The translations under genes and the position numbers were made by a program. The notes below the pieces were generated by a model. The model was not told where the DNA came from and did not search any database. It was given only the letters and a program-made list of their open reading frames with translations. From Bordetella bronchialis (GTDB taxonomy: Bacteria > Pseudomonadota > Gammaproteobacteria > Burkholderiales > Burkholderiaceae_B): 64,000 nucleotides of DNA. Every line of letters starts with the position of its first letter. Within the stretch, counting starts at the first letter, position 1. Of this stretch, positions 1 through 9,766 are shown one piece after another. Location of the stretch: contig NZ_CP016170.1 in the NCBI RefSeq assembly GCF_001676705.1, positions 2,604,001 through 2,668,000 on the forward strand, in the 5' to 3' direction.

Positions 1-229
1 CATCGGCAGGGTGCTGCGGGACGGCATGGTGGAGGTTTTGGATGTCGCCATCTTGGATGGTGGTTGTTTGCCTGGGAAACGGATATCGATTATTCGATTG
101 CATTTTGCCTGACTTGGGCAGGCGGGACGCAAGGGAAAAACAGGGCGAAAACTGGGTATCTCCGCCTATTGCTCGAAGGCGCTCCGAGCCGGCCGCGGGG
201 CGGCCGGCCAAGGGGGCGAACCGCGGCGT
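1..229. other. Non-coding stretch downstream of fliK, with a GC-rich hairpin
   Basis: I see no credible gene here. The stretch lies beyond the fliK stop codon, and further flagellar genes (fliL onward) would be expected to the left of the window edge by analogy with related bacteria. It contains a perfect 9-bp inverted repeat at 188-208 (GCCGGCCGC, loop GGG, GCGGCCGGC). Read leftward it has no T-run, so it is at best a weak or Rho-assisted terminator, or a spacer hairpin between fliK and the next operon. Confidence 0.5.
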
Positions 230-1642
230 TCATGCGAAGGTGTCGACCAGTCCGGCGTTGGCGCGGCGCGGCGCCGGCACGGCGATCTGCACGGTTTCGC
301 CCGACGCATCGGCCTGCGACGGCTGGGCCTGCCCGGCGCCCTGGCCGGGGCGGTCGCCGCCCTGGTTCATGCCGCCGAACCCGGCCTGCGCGCCCTGGTC
401 GCTGACATTGGCCTGGCCCAGCGAGATGCCCGCCTGGGCCAGGGTCTGCTGCAATTGGGGCAGGGCGGATTCCACCGCCTGGCGGACGGCGGCGTGGGCG
501 GAGACGAAGGAGGCCTCGGCCACGCCGTCGCTCAGCTTGATCGTGACGCGCAGCGGCCCCAGGTCCGGCGGGTCCAGGCGCAGTTCGGCGGTGTGCGAGT
601 CGTTGCCGCCACGATGCGTCATCAGCACCAGCTGGCTGCCGAGCTCCGCGCCCCATTGCGGCTGGCCGACCGGTGTCCGGACGGCCGGTGCGGCGGTATT
701 GCCGCCGGCCGGTGCGGCGGGCGCCTGCCAGGCGCTTGCCAGCGTCTGCGTCATGTCGGCCTGGGCCGCGTGGGCGGCATTGCGCGGAACGGCGGTGGCG
801 TCCGGCGCGGCGTTCTCGTCGCGGCCGCTGGTCCTGCCGGCGATGGCGGCATGGGCGGCGTCCTCCTGCCCGGTCGCATGGGCCGCGTCGCGGATGTCGG
901 CGGCCGAGGCGCTGGCGGCATCGGCGGATCCGCCGGCGGCACGCGGATCCTGGCCATGCGTGTCGGCGCCGCGCGCTGGCGCCGCCACCCGGCCCTTGGG
1001 CGCCGATGTGTCCGGGGTGGCCAGGGCGTTCGCCGTGGATGGCGTCCCAGGGAGGCCGTCCTGCGCCGCACCGGCCTGGCTGGCGGCGCCCGCGAATCCG
1101 GCGGCCGTGCCGGAGTTCTGTCCGGCCGCCTGCGTCGGGGCGCCGGCGGCGCCGGCCTGCGGCAAGGCCGGCACATCGGCCGCGGCGCCCAGGCCGGACG
1201 GCGCGGCACCCTGGCCGAGGCCGGCCTGCGCCGGCGATCCAGGCGCCGGGCTCGAGCCGTTGTCGGCGCCGGCCTGTATCTGCAGGGACATGGCGGCGAT
1301 GGCCAGGGCCTGTTGCGCCAGGGTGGGCGCGGCGCCGGCCGCCAGGTCCGCGGCGGTCTTGTCATCATCCTTGGCGCCGGCGTCGACGGCGGCGGCGTCG
1401 TTCACCGGGCCGGCGGTGCCCGCCGGCTGGGCCGCCGGCGCATCGGCCGCGGCGGGCTGGCCAGCGTCGGCGGCGGGCGCCGCGGCGCTGTCCTGGCCGG
1501 CACGCTGGCGCGCCATGATGTCGGAAAAACTGGAGGCATCGCCCTCGCGCGCGCCCCGGCCATCCGACGCGGAGGCGCCGGAGGCCGGGCCGGAAGAGGG
1601 CGCGGGCGCGGCAACGGCCAGCATGGCAAGCGGAGTAGTCAT
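230..1642 (-). CDS. fliK: Flagellar hook-length control protein FliK
   Basis: FliK is an exported molecular ruler that measures hook length and triggers FlhB to switch export from rod/hook to filament substrates. The 470-residue protein has the expected layout: about 330 residues of low-complexity Ala/Gly/Pro/Gln-rich sequence, then a folded C-terminal domain around residues 335-415 containing the family motif LRLDPPDLGPL (about 354-364) and the helix AVRQAVESALPQL. A disordered Gly/Gln-rich tail follows. It is the last visible gene of the leftward fliFGHIJK operon, starting 21 bp after fliJ ends. Its base composition inflates open frames on the opposite strand, which are not genes. A second FliK-like protein is encoded at 10087-11514. 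The family call is firm. Confidence 0.93.
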   Translation of the reverse strand: MTTPLAMLAVAAPAPSSGPASGASASDGRGAREGDASSFSDIMARQRAGQDSAAAPAADAGQPAAADAPAAQPAGTAGPVNDAAAVDAGAKDDDKTAADLAAGAAPTLAQQALAIAAMSLQIQAGADNGSSPAPGSPAQAGLGQGAAPSGLGAAADVPALPQAGAAGAPTQAAGQNSGTAAGFAGAASQAGAAQDGLPGTPSTANALATPDTSAPKGRVAAPARGADTHGQDPRAAGGSADAASASAADIRDAAHATGQEDAAHAAIAGRTSGRDENAAPDATAVPRNAAHAAQADMTQTLASAWQAPAAPAGGNTAAPAVRTPVGQPQWGAELGSQLVLMTHRGGNDSHTAELRLDPPDLGPLRVTIKLSDGVAEASFVSAHAAVRQAVESALPQLQQTLAQAGISLGQANVSDQGAQAGFGGMNQGGDRPGQGAGQAQPSQADASGETVQIAVPAPRRANAGLVDTFA

Positions 1643-1663
1643 GGTCGGCGTCCTCTATCTATA

Positions 1664-2113
1664 TCAGTGCAGTCCCGCGCCCTGCCTGACCAGGCGGGCG
1701 GAGTACTCGTCGTTCAGGCGCTGTTCGCGGCGCGCGTCCTCGCGCGCCACCACCTGCTGCTGGCGCTGTGCCAGCGCGTCCAGGGAGTTGAGCTTGCGGC
1801 GCTCCTCGCGCCAGCGTTCCTTGCCCTGCTCCAAGTGGGTGGCGGCCTGCTCCAGGACCGCGCGCTGCTGGTCGATGGCATCGTCCAGCGTGGCGATGAA
1901 GCGCTGGTAGTTGTGGCAGTCCGCCGCCGACATGCCCGTCATCATGGCGTTCTGCAGCCGCAGCAGGTAGTCGGCGCGATAGTCGTTCAGCATGGTCAGC
2001 TGCTGTTCGGCGTTGTTGCGCGCCACGTGCAGGCCGCCAAGCTGCTTGGCGGCCTCGTCGGTATGATCCTTGGCCAGCGAAATCAGCATGTCAAGGGGAA
2101 GTTGGCTAGGCAT
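1664..2113 (-). CDS. fliJ: Flagellar export chaperone FliJ
   Basis: FliJ is the small coiled-coil stalk of the flagellar export ATPase, inserting into the FliI hexamer and linking it to FlhA. The 149-residue product begins [20 protein letters not shown] and is almost entirely predicted coiled coil, rich in Gln, Arg and Glu (for example [15 protein letters not shown] and [13 protein letters not shown]). Length and charge pattern match the family. I chose the ATG at 2113 because it overlaps the fliI stop by 8 bp, as is usual in this operon. The longer open frame upstream runs inside fliI and has no FliJ character. It lies between fliI and fliK. Confidence 0.9.
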   Translation of the reverse strand: MPSQLPLDMLISLAKDHTDEAAKQLGGLHVARNNAEQQLTMLNDYRADYLLRLQNAMMTGMSAADCHNYQRFIATLDDAIDQQRAVLEQAATHLEQGKERWREERRKLNSLDALAQRQQQVVAREDARREQRLNDEYSARLVRQGAGLH

Positions 2114-3584
2114 GCGCGTCACCCGTTTGTAGCGTGGCCTGCAACTGCGCGACGGCAGTCGTGTAGTCCACTTTTTCGCCGATGTTCTGTTGCAGGAATG
2201 CCTCCAGCCGCGGATAGCGGGCGATGGCATCGTCCAGGGCAAGGTCGTGGCCCGGCGCATAGGCGCCCACGGCGATCAGGTCGCGGTTGCGCTGATAGCG
2301 CGATACCACCTGCTTGAAGCGCCGCACTACGGCGAACTGCTCCTGCGTGATCAGCGACGTCATGGCCCGCGAGATCGACGCCTCGATGTCGATGGCGGGG
2401 TAGTGGCCCGCCTCGGCCAGATGGCGCGACAGCACGATATGGCCGTCCAGGATGGCGCGCGCGGAATCGGCGATGGGGTCCTGCTGGTCGTCGCCCTCCG
2501 CCAGCACGGTATAGAAGCCGGTGATCGATCCCGCCTTCCCGTTGGGGCCGGGCGCGCCATTGCCGGCGCGTTCCACCAGCGCCGGCAGGCGCGCGAACAC
2601 CGAGGGCGGGTAACCCTTGGTGGCGGGCGGCTCGCCGATGGCCAGGGCGATCTCGCGCTGCGCCATGGCATAGCGGGTCAGCGAGTCCATGATCAGCAGC
2701 ACGTCCAGGCCCTGGTCGCGGAAATGCTCGGCGATGCGGGTCGCGTAGGCCGCTCCTTGCAGTCGCAGCAGGGGCGATACGTCGGCCGGCGCGGCCACCA
2801 CGACGGAGCGGGCCAGGCCTTCCGGCCCCAGGTTGTGTTCGATGAATTCCTTGACTTCGCGGCCCCGTTCGCCGATCAGGCCCACGACGATGACGTCGGC
2901 CTTGGTGTAGCGGGCCATCATGCCCAGCAACACGCTCTTGCCGACGCCGGAGCCGGCGAAAAGCCCCATGCGCTGGCCGCGTCCGACCGTCAGCAGGCCG
3001 TTGATGGCGCGCACGCCCACGTCCAGCACCGTATCGATGGGGGCGCGCGACAAGGGGTTGATGGGCAGGGCGGACAAGGGCGCCTGGTCGGCGCCGACCA
3101 GGGGACCGAGGTCGTCCAGCGGCCGTCCGCCGCCATCCAGTACGCGGCCCAGCAAGGCGTTGCCGACGGGCAGGTGGCGGCCCAGCGCGGGCTTGGCGTT
3201 GCCGTTCAGGATGGCCTTGCGGGGCAGGGGGATCTGCCGCTGCAGGGGCGGTTCGCCCGGCACCACGCGCGCGCCCGGCGGCAGGCCGGAAATATCCGAC
3301 TGCGGCATCAGGTACAGCGTGTGGCCGTCGAAGCCCACGACCTCCGCGTCGGCCCAGTGATCGTGGCCCGGCGCGATCTCGATGCGGCACACCGCGCCCA
3401 CCGGCAGGCGCAGGCCGGTGGCCTGCAACACCAGTCCGGTGGCGCGGGTGACGCGCCCCGTCGCCAGCCATGGGTCCGTCGAATTGGCCCGGATGGATCC
3501 GATCTGCAGTTGCGTGACCCAGCGATCCACCACCGGGACGGCGGGCACGCCGGCAATCGGTGCGGTCGCGTGCGGATCGCTCAT
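2106..3584 (-). CDS. fliI: Flagellum-specific ATP synthase FliI
   Basis: FliI is the hexameric ATPase of the flagellar type III export apparatus, homologous to F1-ATPase beta. The 492-residue protein shows the Walker A loop GSGVGKS at 211-217, the catalytic-region sequence [10 protein letters not shown] at 235-244, Walker B VLLIMD at 295-300 followed by [20 protein letters not shown], and the C-terminal helical region. Full length for the family. The ATG at 3584 overlaps the fliH stop by ATGA, implying translational coupling. An open frame continuing further upstream is a shadow of fliH. It sits in the order fliH-fliI-fliJ, whose products form the cytoplasmic ATPase complex. Confidence 0.97.
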   Translation of the reverse strand: MSDPHATAPIAGVPAVPVVDRWVTQLQIGSIRANSTDPWLATGRVTRATGLVLQATGLRLPVGAVCRIEIAPGHDHWADAEVVGFDGHTLYLMPQSDISGLPPGARVVPGEPPLQRQIPLPRKAILNGNAKPALGRHLPVGNALLGRVLDGGGRPLDDLGPLVGADQAPLSALPINPLSRAPIDTVLDVGVRAINGLLTVGRGQRMGLFAGSGVGKSVLLGMMARYTKADVIVVGLIGERGREVKEFIEHNLGPEGLARSVVVAAPADVSPLLRLQGAAYATRIAEHFRDQGLDVLLIMDSLTRYAMAQREIALAIGEPPATKGYPPSVFARLPALVERAGNGAPGPNGKAGSITGFYTVLAEGDDQQDPIADSARAILDGHIVLSRHLAEAGHYPAIDIEASISRAMTSLITQEQFAVVRRFKQVVSRYQRNRDLIAVGAYAPGHDLALDDAIARYPRLEAFLQQNIGEKVDYTTAVAQLQATLQTGDAHA

Positions 3585-4318
3585 TGCGCGTCCTCCAGCG
3601 GCATGTCGCGGCCCAGCGAGGCGGCCACGCGGCGCCAGCGCGTTTCCAGCGTGGCGTCGATTTCGCCCAGCGAGGTCTCCGCCCGGCAGCCGCCGCGCGT
3701 GATCGATTCGTCGGCCAGCACGCGCCACGGACCGGTTTTCAGTTCTTCGGCCAGGTGCAGGCGCACCAGCTCCAGGTCCAGGGGATGCAGCCACAGGCGC
3801 AGCGGCGCGCCGGCGGTGGGATTCATGTGCAGCACTTCCCGCACGGCGGCCAGCAGCGCCTCGGGCTGTTGGGCGACGGTGACACGCACGACCTGGCGGG
3901 CGATGTCCAGCGCCAGGGTCAGGAGCGCCTGGCCGGTCTTTTCTTCCAGCTGCGCCAGCGAGGAAGCCGTGGCCTCGGCGATCGCGCGCAGGCGCGTCGC
4001 TTCCTCCGCGCCTTGCTCGCGCGCGTCGATCAGGCCGGCGGCATGCCCGGCCTTGCGGCCTTCTTCCAGTCCCTGCTCGTAGCCGCGCGCGCGGCCTTCC
4101 GCCACGCCCAGGTCGTAGCCTTCCGAGCGGCCTTCGGCCAGCCCTTGCGCATGGCCGGCACGGCGCGCTTCTTCGCGCACCTGGCGGGGATCGGGCCCCG
4201 GGTCGGGCAGCACCTCCGGCACGTGCGCCGCCGCGTCCTGTTCCTCGAACGACGCCAGGCGCCAGCGCTGCCACGTCGCGCCGGGGGACGACGCCGGGAC
4301 GGCGCGGCGCTCAGACAT
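3581..4318 (-). CDS. fliH: Flagellar assembly protein FliH
   Basis: FliH is the stator-like regulator that binds FliI and tethers it to the C-ring protein FliN. The 245-residue product has a variable N-terminus with a WQRW element near residue 16, a run of GxxxG/AxxxG helix repeats at about 55-96 ([14 protein letters not shown] is part of it) that is diagnostic of FliH, then a V-ATPase-E-subunit-like C-terminal domain. It overlaps the fliG stop by 8 bp and fliI by 4 bp, so it is embedded in the operon. Confidence 0.93.
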   Translation of the reverse strand: MSERRAVPASSPGATWQRWRLASFEEQDAAAHVPEVLPDPGPDPRQVREEARRAGHAQGLAEGRSEGYDLGVAEGRARGYEQGLEEGRKAGHAAGLIDAREQGAEEATRLRAIAEATASSLAQLEEKTGQALLTLALDIARQVVRVTVAQQPEALLAAVREVLHMNPTAGAPLRLWLHPLDLELVRLHLAEELKTGPWRVLADESITRGGCRAETSLGEIDATLETRWRRVAASLGRDMPLEDAQ

Positions 4319-5318
4319 ACGCGTCGTCTCCCTGGCCGCCCAGGACGATCTGTCCGCTCTCCGCCAGGCGGCGCGCCACCAGCAGGATCTTCTTCTGCTC
4401 GGCCTCTACCTTGGACATGCGGATGGGGCCCTGGGCCTCCAGGTCTTCGCGCAGCATCTCGGCCGCGCGGCTGGACATATTGCGCAGGAACTTGTCGCGC
4501 AGGTCTTCCACCGCGCCCTTGAGCGCCACCATGAGGGTGTCGTTGTCGACTTCCTTGAGAATGAGCTGGATGCCGCGGTCCTCGACGTCGAGCAGGTTCT
4601 CGAACACGAACATCTCGTCGACGATCTTCTGCGCCAGGTCGGCGTCGCGCTCGCGCAGGCTGTTGACGACGTTTTCCTCGTCGGTGGAATTCATCATATT
4701 GAGGATTTCCGCCGCGGTACGCACGCCGCCCATCTTGCTGCGCTTGGCGCCCTGGCCGGCCAGCACGGCGTTCAGCGTTTCCGTCAGTTCCGACAGTGCG
4801 GTGGGCTGGACGCCGCCGAAAGTCGCGATGCGCAGCATCACGTCGTTGCGCAGGCGTTCGGTCAGGCGGGTCAGCACGGCTGCCGCGCGGTCGCGTTCCA
4901 GGTGCACCAGGATGGTGGCGATGATCTGCGGATGCTCGTCGCCGATCAGTTCGGCCACGATGTGCGGGTCCAGCCAGTTCAGCGCATCGATGCCGCTGCC
5001 GCTGTCGCCGGCTTCCAGGATGTCTTCGATCAGGCCGGCCGCCCGGTCGCTGCCCAGCGCCTTGGTCAGGACGCTGCGGATGTAGTCGTCCGAACCCAGC
5101 GTGACGGCGATGAACTGGTCGGACTCCTGGCGGAACTCCTCCAGCACCTCGGCCACGTCTTCGCGCGTCACCTGCTTGAGCTGCGCCATGGCGGCGCCCA
5201 CCTGCTGTACTTCGCGCGCGCTCAGGAAACGGAATACCTCGGCGGCGGCGTCCTCGCCCAATGACATCAGCAGCACCGCTGCCCGGGTCATGCCGTCGAT
5301 CGGTTTATCACTTGGCAT
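4311..5318 (-). CDS. fliG: Flagellar motor switch protein FliG
   Basis: FliG is the rotor protein at the top of the C-ring. It binds the FliF C-terminal tail, FliM, and the stator through its C-terminal torque helix. The 335-residue product has the conserved EHPQ motif at 128-131 (GDEHPQIIATIL) in the middle domain and the charged C-terminal region containing VEDRGIQLILKEVDNDTLMV. Length is normal. Its start at 5318 lies 11 bp inside the 3' end of fliF, consistent with coupled translation. The C-terminus ends GDDAYV. Confidence 0.97.
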   Translation of the reverse strand: MPSDKPIDGMTRAAVLLMSLGEDAAAEVFRFLSAREVQQVGAAMAQLKQVTREDVAEVLEEFRQESDQFIAVTLGSDDYIRSVLTKALGSDRAAGLIEDILEAGDSGSGIDALNWLDPHIVAELIGDEHPQIIATILVHLERDRAAAVLTRLTERLRNDVMLRIATFGGVQPTALSELTETLNAVLAGQGAKRSKMGGVRTAAEILNMMNSTDEENVVNSLRERDADLAQKIVDEMFVFENLLDVEDRGIQLILKEVDNDTLMVALKGAVEDLRDKFLRNMSSRAAEMLREDLEAQGPIRMSKVEAEQKKILLVARRLAESGQIVLGGQGDDAYV

Positions 5319-6987
5319 CTTTGCTTATCCAGGTACGCAGCACCATGGCCACCGCGCGCGGGTCCTTGGTAGCCATATCGCGGGCGCGCTTCATGTTCTC
5401 GTCGAAACGATCCATCTCCTTGGCGCGGGCTTGCTCCTGGGCCTCGCGCAGGGCTTCCTGGCGCTCCATCTCGGCCAGCTCGGGATCGATGGGCGGATTC
5501 ATATAGCGTTCGTAGATGGGCCGCACCAGCGAACGCCACACCCACAGGGCCAGGAGTGCCAGCACCAGCCAGCCCAGCGCGGTCTTGGCCATCGCGATGT
5601 TGGCGGGGTCCTTCCACCACGGCGGCGTCGGCTCGGTGTCGTTGAACTGGCTGTTGACCACGTTCAGCGAGTCGCCGCGCGCCTCGGAATAGCCCATGGC
5701 TTCCTTCACCAGCGTGGTCAGCTTGTTCAGCTGTTCCTCGGGCAGGGCCTTGGGCTCGCCATCCTTGTCCGGCATGTAGTTGATGACCACGGCCACGGAC
5801 AGGCGCTTGACGGAGCCCACCGGCTGCTTGACATGGCTGATGGTGCGGTCGACTTCGTAGTTGGTCGTGTTCTCGCGGCGCGTGGTCGACGGCCCCTGCG
5901 GGACGGCGGGCGCGGTGGCGGTCTGCTGCTGGCCGGCCTGGGCCTGCTGCGCGCCGGGTTGCCCCGGGCGTTGCGGCTGCTGGTTGGCCGGCGGATTGAC
6001 GATGGGCGCCTGGGCATTGGCCGGCGGCTCGTTGGTCAGGGCGCCCGGCACGCCTTGCGCCGGGTTGACACCCGTCTGCTGCGAATCGTTGGTCTGCTGG
6101 CTGCGCACCGCGGCCTGGCCCGGCTCCTGGTTGGGCCGGTAGACCTCCGACGTTTCTTCCCGGCGGGAGAAATCCATGTCGACGCTGGCCTGGGCGTGGA
6201 CATTGCCCGGACCGACCAGCGGGTTCAGGATCGCCAGGATGCGTTCGACCGTGCGCTGTTCCGTCTCGCGCACGAAGCGCGTCTGGTCGGCGTCCATGCC
6301 GCGGCCTTCCCCGGTGGGGGAGGACAGCAGTCGGCCGTTCTGGTCGACGATGGACACATTGCTGACGGTCAGTTCCGGCACGCTGGAGGCCACCAGCCAC
6401 GAAATGGCCGACACCTGGGAATCGCCGATGCTGCGTCCCGGGTAGAGCGTCAGCACGATGGATGCGGTGGGCGGACGGCGGTCGCGCACGAACAGCGTCT
6501 GGCGCGGCAGGGCCAGATGCACACGGGCGTGCTGCACGGCGTTCATGGACTCGATCGAGCGTGCCAGTTCGCCTTCCAGGCCGCGCTGGTAATTGATTTG
6601 CTCGGTGAACTGGCTGGCGCCGAAACGTGTGTTGTCCAGCAGCTCGAAGCCGACCGAGCCGCCGCGCGGCAGGCCCTGGCCCGCCAGCTGCAGGCGGGCG
6701 TCGTAGACTTTCTCCGCGGGCACCAGGATGGCCGTACCGGTCTCATTGAAGCGGTAGGGCACGTTCATCTGGTTCAGCGCCGAGACGATCGCCCCCCCGT
6801 CCCGGTCGTCCAGATTGGAGAACAGTACCTTGTAGTTGGGATCGCGTCCCCACATCACGGCCGCGACGATCAGCGCGATGACCGCCGCCGCCGCGCCCAG
6901 CAAGAGCGGTTTCGGGACGGTCCGCAGCTTTTCCAGCACGGGAAACCGGGACATCAGGGAAGCGGTCAGGGTGGCCTGCTGGTTCAT
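5308..6987 (-). CDS. fliF: Flagellar M-ring protein FliF
   Basis: FliF forms the MS-ring in the inner membrane, the platform for rod, C-ring and export gate. The 559-residue protein has an N-terminal transmembrane segment at about 30-47 ([19 protein letters not shown]), the ring-building motif region ([20 protein letters not shown]), a Gln/Pro-rich periplasmic linker around 310-370, a second transmembrane segment at about 469-486 and the acidic/amphipathic FliG-binding tail ending [15 protein letters not shown]. First gene of the leftward operon, divergent from fliE across a 293-bp intergenic region that probably holds both promoters. Confidence 0.97.
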   Translation of the reverse strand: MNQQATLTASLMSRFPVLEKLRTVPKPLLLGAAAAVIALIVAAVMWGRDPNYKVLFSNLDDRDGGAIVSALNQMNVPYRFNETGTAILVPAEKVYDARLQLAGQGLPRGGSVGFELLDNTRFGASQFTEQINYQRGLEGELARSIESMNAVQHARVHLALPRQTLFVRDRRPPTASIVLTLYPGRSIGDSQVSAISWLVASSVPELTVSNVSIVDQNGRLLSSPTGEGRGMDADQTRFVRETEQRTVERILAILNPLVGPGNVHAQASVDMDFSRREETSEVYRPNQEPGQAAVRSQQTNDSQQTGVNPAQGVPGALTNEPPANAQAPIVNPPANQQPQRPGQPGAQQAQAGQQQTATAPAVPQGPSTTRRENTTNYEVDRTISHVKQPVGSVKRLSVAVVINYMPDKDGEPKALPEEQLNKLTTLVKEAMGYSEARGDSLNVVNSQFNDTEPTPPWWKDPANIAMAKTALGWLVLALLALWVWRSLVRPIYERYMNPPIDPELAEMERQEALREAQEQARAKEMDRFDENMKRARDMATKDPRAVAMVLRTWISKDAK

Positions 6988-7280
6988 CGGCTGCCCCCGC
7001 TCGCCAGACGGCGCGAGTTCCGGGGATGTACGTTAGGGGTAGGCAAGTTACACATGCAACGTGCTTCGGGTATCGGAGCGTGGATTATGGCGGCCCGGCC
7101 CTGCATCCCAAGGGAAGAAAAACCCGGGTTTTTGGCGTCATTTGCCATTTATGTCTTTCCCGGTACAAGTGCCGGACCCCAAGCAGGCGAAATATCGGGT
7201 TTTTTGACTTCATTTATGCCATATGCGCAGGGGCGCGGAGCGGTAGTCTCTCGCAACCGACAATAAAGGATAGATTTGCC
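6988..7280. promoter_or_regulatory. Divergent fliF/fliE promoter region with duplicated FlhDC-box-like motifs
   Basis: This 293-bp region separates divergent fliF and fliE. It contains an imperfect direct repeat, CGGGTTTTTGGCGTCATTTG at about 7125-7144 (continuing to 7153) and CGGGTTTTTTGACTTCATTT at about 7196-7214 (continuing to 7225). Read on the minus strand, the ends of the two copies give ATAAATGGCAAATGACG-like and CATATGGCATAAATGAAG-like sequences. On the plus strand there is AGGCGAAATATCGG at about 7185-7198. These resemble the AAYGGSNN(N)AAATARCG half-boxes recognised by FlhDC, the flagellar master regulator known in Bordetella. The resemblance is imperfect, and the assignment is inference from motif and position. 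Confidence 0.45.
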
Positions 7281-7616
7281 ATGGCAATAGCCGGACTGGC
7301 TGGAATAGAGAACATGCTGGAGCAGATGCGCCAGGTGGTGCGCGTCGCCCAAGGCTCCGCTCCCGACGCCTCCAACGGCGCATCACCGATCGGCGACGGT
7401 TTCGCCGCCGAGCTTCAGCGTTCCCTGAAGCGGGTGTCCGGCGCCCAGAATGCCGCCGTCGCCCAGGCCAAGGCCTTCGAGCTGGGCGCGCCCAATGTTT
7501 CCTTGAACGACGTGATCGTCGACATGCAAAAGGCCAACGTCGGATTCCAGACGGCGGTGCAGGTGCGTAATCGCCTTGTCGCGGCTTACAAGGAAATCTC
7601 GTCCCTGTCGGTGTGA
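7281..7616 (+). CDS. fliE: Flagellar hook-basal body complex protein FliE
   Basis: FliE is the small protein that joins the MS-ring to the proximal rod and is the first exported rod component. The product is 111 residues starting [18 protein letters not shown], with the conserved C-terminal helix [20 protein letters not shown] followed by [17 protein letters not shown], a typical FliE ending. I chose the ATG at 7281, preceded by AAAGGA at 7265-7270. The longer open frame to the left runs through the promoter region. It is transcribed away from fliF, and an EAL-domain gene follows 79 bp downstream. Confidence 0.95.
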   Translation: MAIAGLAGIENMLEQMRQVVRVAQGSAPDASNGASPIGDGFAAELQRSLKRVSGAQNAAVAQAKAFELGAPNVSLNDVIVDMQKANVGFQTAVQVRNRLVAAYKEISSLSV

Positions 7617-7695
7617 GACTTGCCGGTTTTGTGCAAGAATCCTGCCCGTGCGGCACGCTTCGGACTAATTCCGTTATCGCCGTCGACGGTGTGCG

Positions 7696-8862
7696 ATGCT
7701 TGACACTCTTACATTGCTTGTCGTAGCCGTAATCCAGTTCGAGATCATCGGCGTCGTGCTGCTGACAACATGGTTCATTTCCCGGCGCGCCCGCGGCGCC
7801 CTGGGCGGTGGCGGAGCCATGGCGCTGGTCGCGGCGATGTGCCTGTTGCCGATCTGGTATCTGTGGGATACCGGGATCGCCCATATCGCCGGATTCCACT
7901 GGATACTGCTTGCGCTGATCGTGGTGGTGCCCTCGGGGCTGCTGCTGTTCCTGGCCTTGCACCTGGTCCGGTCGGAAGCCATCCTGCGCGCGGTGCGGAT
8001 CACCCGCAGCGGCCAGAGCGTCCTGGGCCTGTCCCAGGTGGCCGATTCCGAGGCCCTGGAAGAAGACCTGCGCCAGGCCATGCAGGAAACGGGGCAGCTC
8101 TATGTCCATTACCAGCCCATCTACAGCGCCGGCACCCGTACGCTGGTGGGCTTCGAGGCATTGCTGCGCTGGAACCATCCGCATCGGGGCCTGGTCGCGC
8201 CCATGCAGTTCATTCCCCTGGCCGAGCAAACCGAGTTGATCGTGCCCTTGGGGGCATGGGTGCTGGAGACCGCCTGCGCCGAGGCCGCCACCTGGCCCGA
8301 GCCCTGGTACCTGTCGGTGAACCTGTCGCCGGTGCAGCTCGAAAAAATCCAGCTTGTCCGCGATGTGCGGGCGGTGATGGACCGCACCGGCCTGAAGGCC
8401 GAGCGACTGGAACTGGAAATCACCGAAGGCGTCCTGGTGGCGGCGGAAGGGGGAGAGATCTCGCGCCTGGCCGAGCTGCGCCGGGCCGGCGTGCGGATCG
8501 CCATCGACGATTTCGGCACGGGTTATTCCAGCCTGGGCTATCTGCGGCAACTGCCTTTCGACACGATCAAGATCGACCGGTCTTTCGTGCGCAACCTGGA
8601 AAGCGATTCCAGCGCCCAGGCCATCGTGGGCACCATTGTCGAGCTATCGCGTCGCCTGAACCGGGAAATCGTCGCCGAGGGCGTCGAAACGGAAGGCCAG
8701 TACGCCATCCTGAACGCCCTGCAATGCCATCGCGTGCAGGGGTGGCTGCTGGGCAAGCCCATGCCGCCGGAGGAAATCGCCCTGCATTACTTCCCCTCGG
8801 CCGCCCAGGATGGCGAGGTGCGGGAAGTGCCGTGGGTGGACCAGGCGGCCGATCCCACCTAG
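7696..8862 (+). CDS. Membrane-anchored EAL-domain c-di-GMP phosphodiesterase
   Basis: Predicted phosphodiesterase that hydrolyses cyclic di-GMP. The 388-residue protein has about three N-terminal transmembrane segments (roughly 5-28, 42-58 and 68-92), then an EAL domain at about 120-375. All key elements are visible: FEALLRW (EAL at 154-156), the NLS element (209-211), LELEITEG (238-245), the metal-binding DDFGTGYSS (271-279), IKIDRSFV (291-298) with the catalytic-region Lys, the AEGVETE glutamates (327-333) and the QGWLLGKP ending. It is therefore probably active. There is no GGDEF domain. It sits just after fliE and converges on ycgR, a c-di-GMP receptor that slows flagella, so a role in motility is likely but inferred. 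Confidence 0.9.
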   Translation: MLDTLTLLVVAVIQFEIIGVVLLTTWFISRRARGALGGGGAMALVAAMCLLPIWYLWDTGIAHIAGFHWILLALIVVVPSGLLLFLALHLVRSEAILRAVRITRSGQSVLGLSQVADSEALEEDLRQAMQETGQLYVHYQPIYSAGTRTLVGFEALLRWNHPHRGLVAPMQFIPLAEQTELIVPLGAWVLETACAEAATWPEPWYLSVNLSPVQLEKIQLVRDVRAVMDRTGLKAERLELEITEGVLVAAEGGEISRLAELRRAGVRIAIDDFGTGYSSLGYLRQLPFDTIKIDRSFVRNLESDSSAQAIVGTIVELSRRLNREIVAEGVETEGQYAILNALQCHRVQGWLLGKPMPPEEIALHYFPSAAQDGEVREVPWVDQAADPT

Positions 8863-8904
8863 ACGGGAAGGGTCGCACCCGGTCCGGCAACGGGGCGCGG
8901 TGCG

Positions 8905-9747
8905 CTAGATCGCGGCGCGCGCCTTCTCCAGGCGCCACACCACTTGCTGCAGCCAGGCTTCCTGACGTCCATTGAGCGCGGCGAACTCCGCGCCGATATG
9001 GGTCAGCGGATCCTGGATGCTCAGGCTGGGACGCAAGGCCGGCGCGGCAGGCGCTTCGCCCGTTCCCTCGCGCGCGGCATCGGCGCCGTCTTCCGCGGCT
9101 TGCGGCAGCGGTTGTCCGGAAAGCGGAATCACCGTGCGTATCCGCAGCTGCGTCGTTATATTGCCCAGATCGCCGAAATCCAGGTAGACGTCTTCCATGA
9201 GCGCGCCGGCGGGCGGCAATTCGGCGGCAAGCCGTTCCACGCGCAGGCCTATGCCCTCCACCGAAATATCGCGGATGGAAAACAGGATGGGCTTGGACGC
9301 CGGATCGGGTCGCCATTGGCCGGCGCAGCGTACGGCCGTGCCAATGACCGAAGCGCGAAACAGCTTGCGGCGCTGGATGCGCGACACGCGTTCGGGCAGC
9401 GGTGACACGAAGGCCGCGCTGCCGTCATCGAAACGGACCAGCTCGGGGCGCGGCACGCGGAAGTGGATCTGTACGCCGCCGTAGCCGTTGCCGTGGAATT
9501 GCAGCACCGTACCGACCCGCAAGCCCCGGGTGTCGTTGGTCGCGAAGTCCGAACCGGCGAAATCGCGCGGGCGCCAGAAGAAATGGTCGGTCTGTTTATC
9601 GATGCCCAGGACCAGTATCGCGGTCTCGCGATCGGCGGCATCGCGCACCAGGGTCGTGCAGTCCTGGTGCGTCAGCTCGAAAATGGCGGAGCGTATTTCC
9701 TCCGGCCGCGTCAACAGAAAGTCCGATTCAGGCTCGTTCAACGGCAT
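8905..9747 (-). CDS. ycgR: Flagellar brake protein YcgR (PilZ domain)
   Basis: YcgR binds cyclic di-GMP and then interacts with the flagellar rotor/stator to slow swimming. The 280-residue product has a YcgR N-terminal domain (about 10-115) followed by a PilZ domain with both c-di-GMP ligands: the RxxxR motif within RRKLFR (126-131) and DxSxxG as DISVEG (160-165). The C-terminal part contains an acidic insertion (AAEDGADAAREGTGEA) in the barrel and ends in a helix. I chose the ATG at 9747, 19 bp beyond the end of the flhX-like gene; an upstream open-frame extension would overlap that gene. Last gene of the sigma-28-type flaG operon and convergent with the EAL phosphodiesterase. Confidence 0.92.
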   Translation of the reverse strand: MPLNEPESDFLLTRPEEIRSAIFELTHQDCTTLVRDAADRETAILVLGIDKQTDHFFWRPRDFAGSDFATNDTRGLRVGTVLQFHGNGYGGVQIHFRVPRPELVRFDDGSAAFVSPLPERVSRIQRRKLFRASVIGTAVRCAGQWRPDPASKPILFSIRDISVEGIGLRVERLAAELPPAGALMEDVYLDFGDLGNITTQLRIRTVIPLSGQPLPQAAEDGADAAREGTGEAPAAPALRPSLSIQDPLTHIGAEFAALNGRQEAWLQQVVWRLEKARAAI

Positions 9748-9766
9748 GGCGGTTCCAGCGTGGATA

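Noticed and set aside
42..2317. Long plus-strand open frames of about 620 codons opposite fliK and fliJ
   Set aside because: They are shadows of the GC-rich minus-strand genes: composition is Ala/Gly/Arg-rich without domains, and the opposite strand encodes a clear FliK and FliJ.
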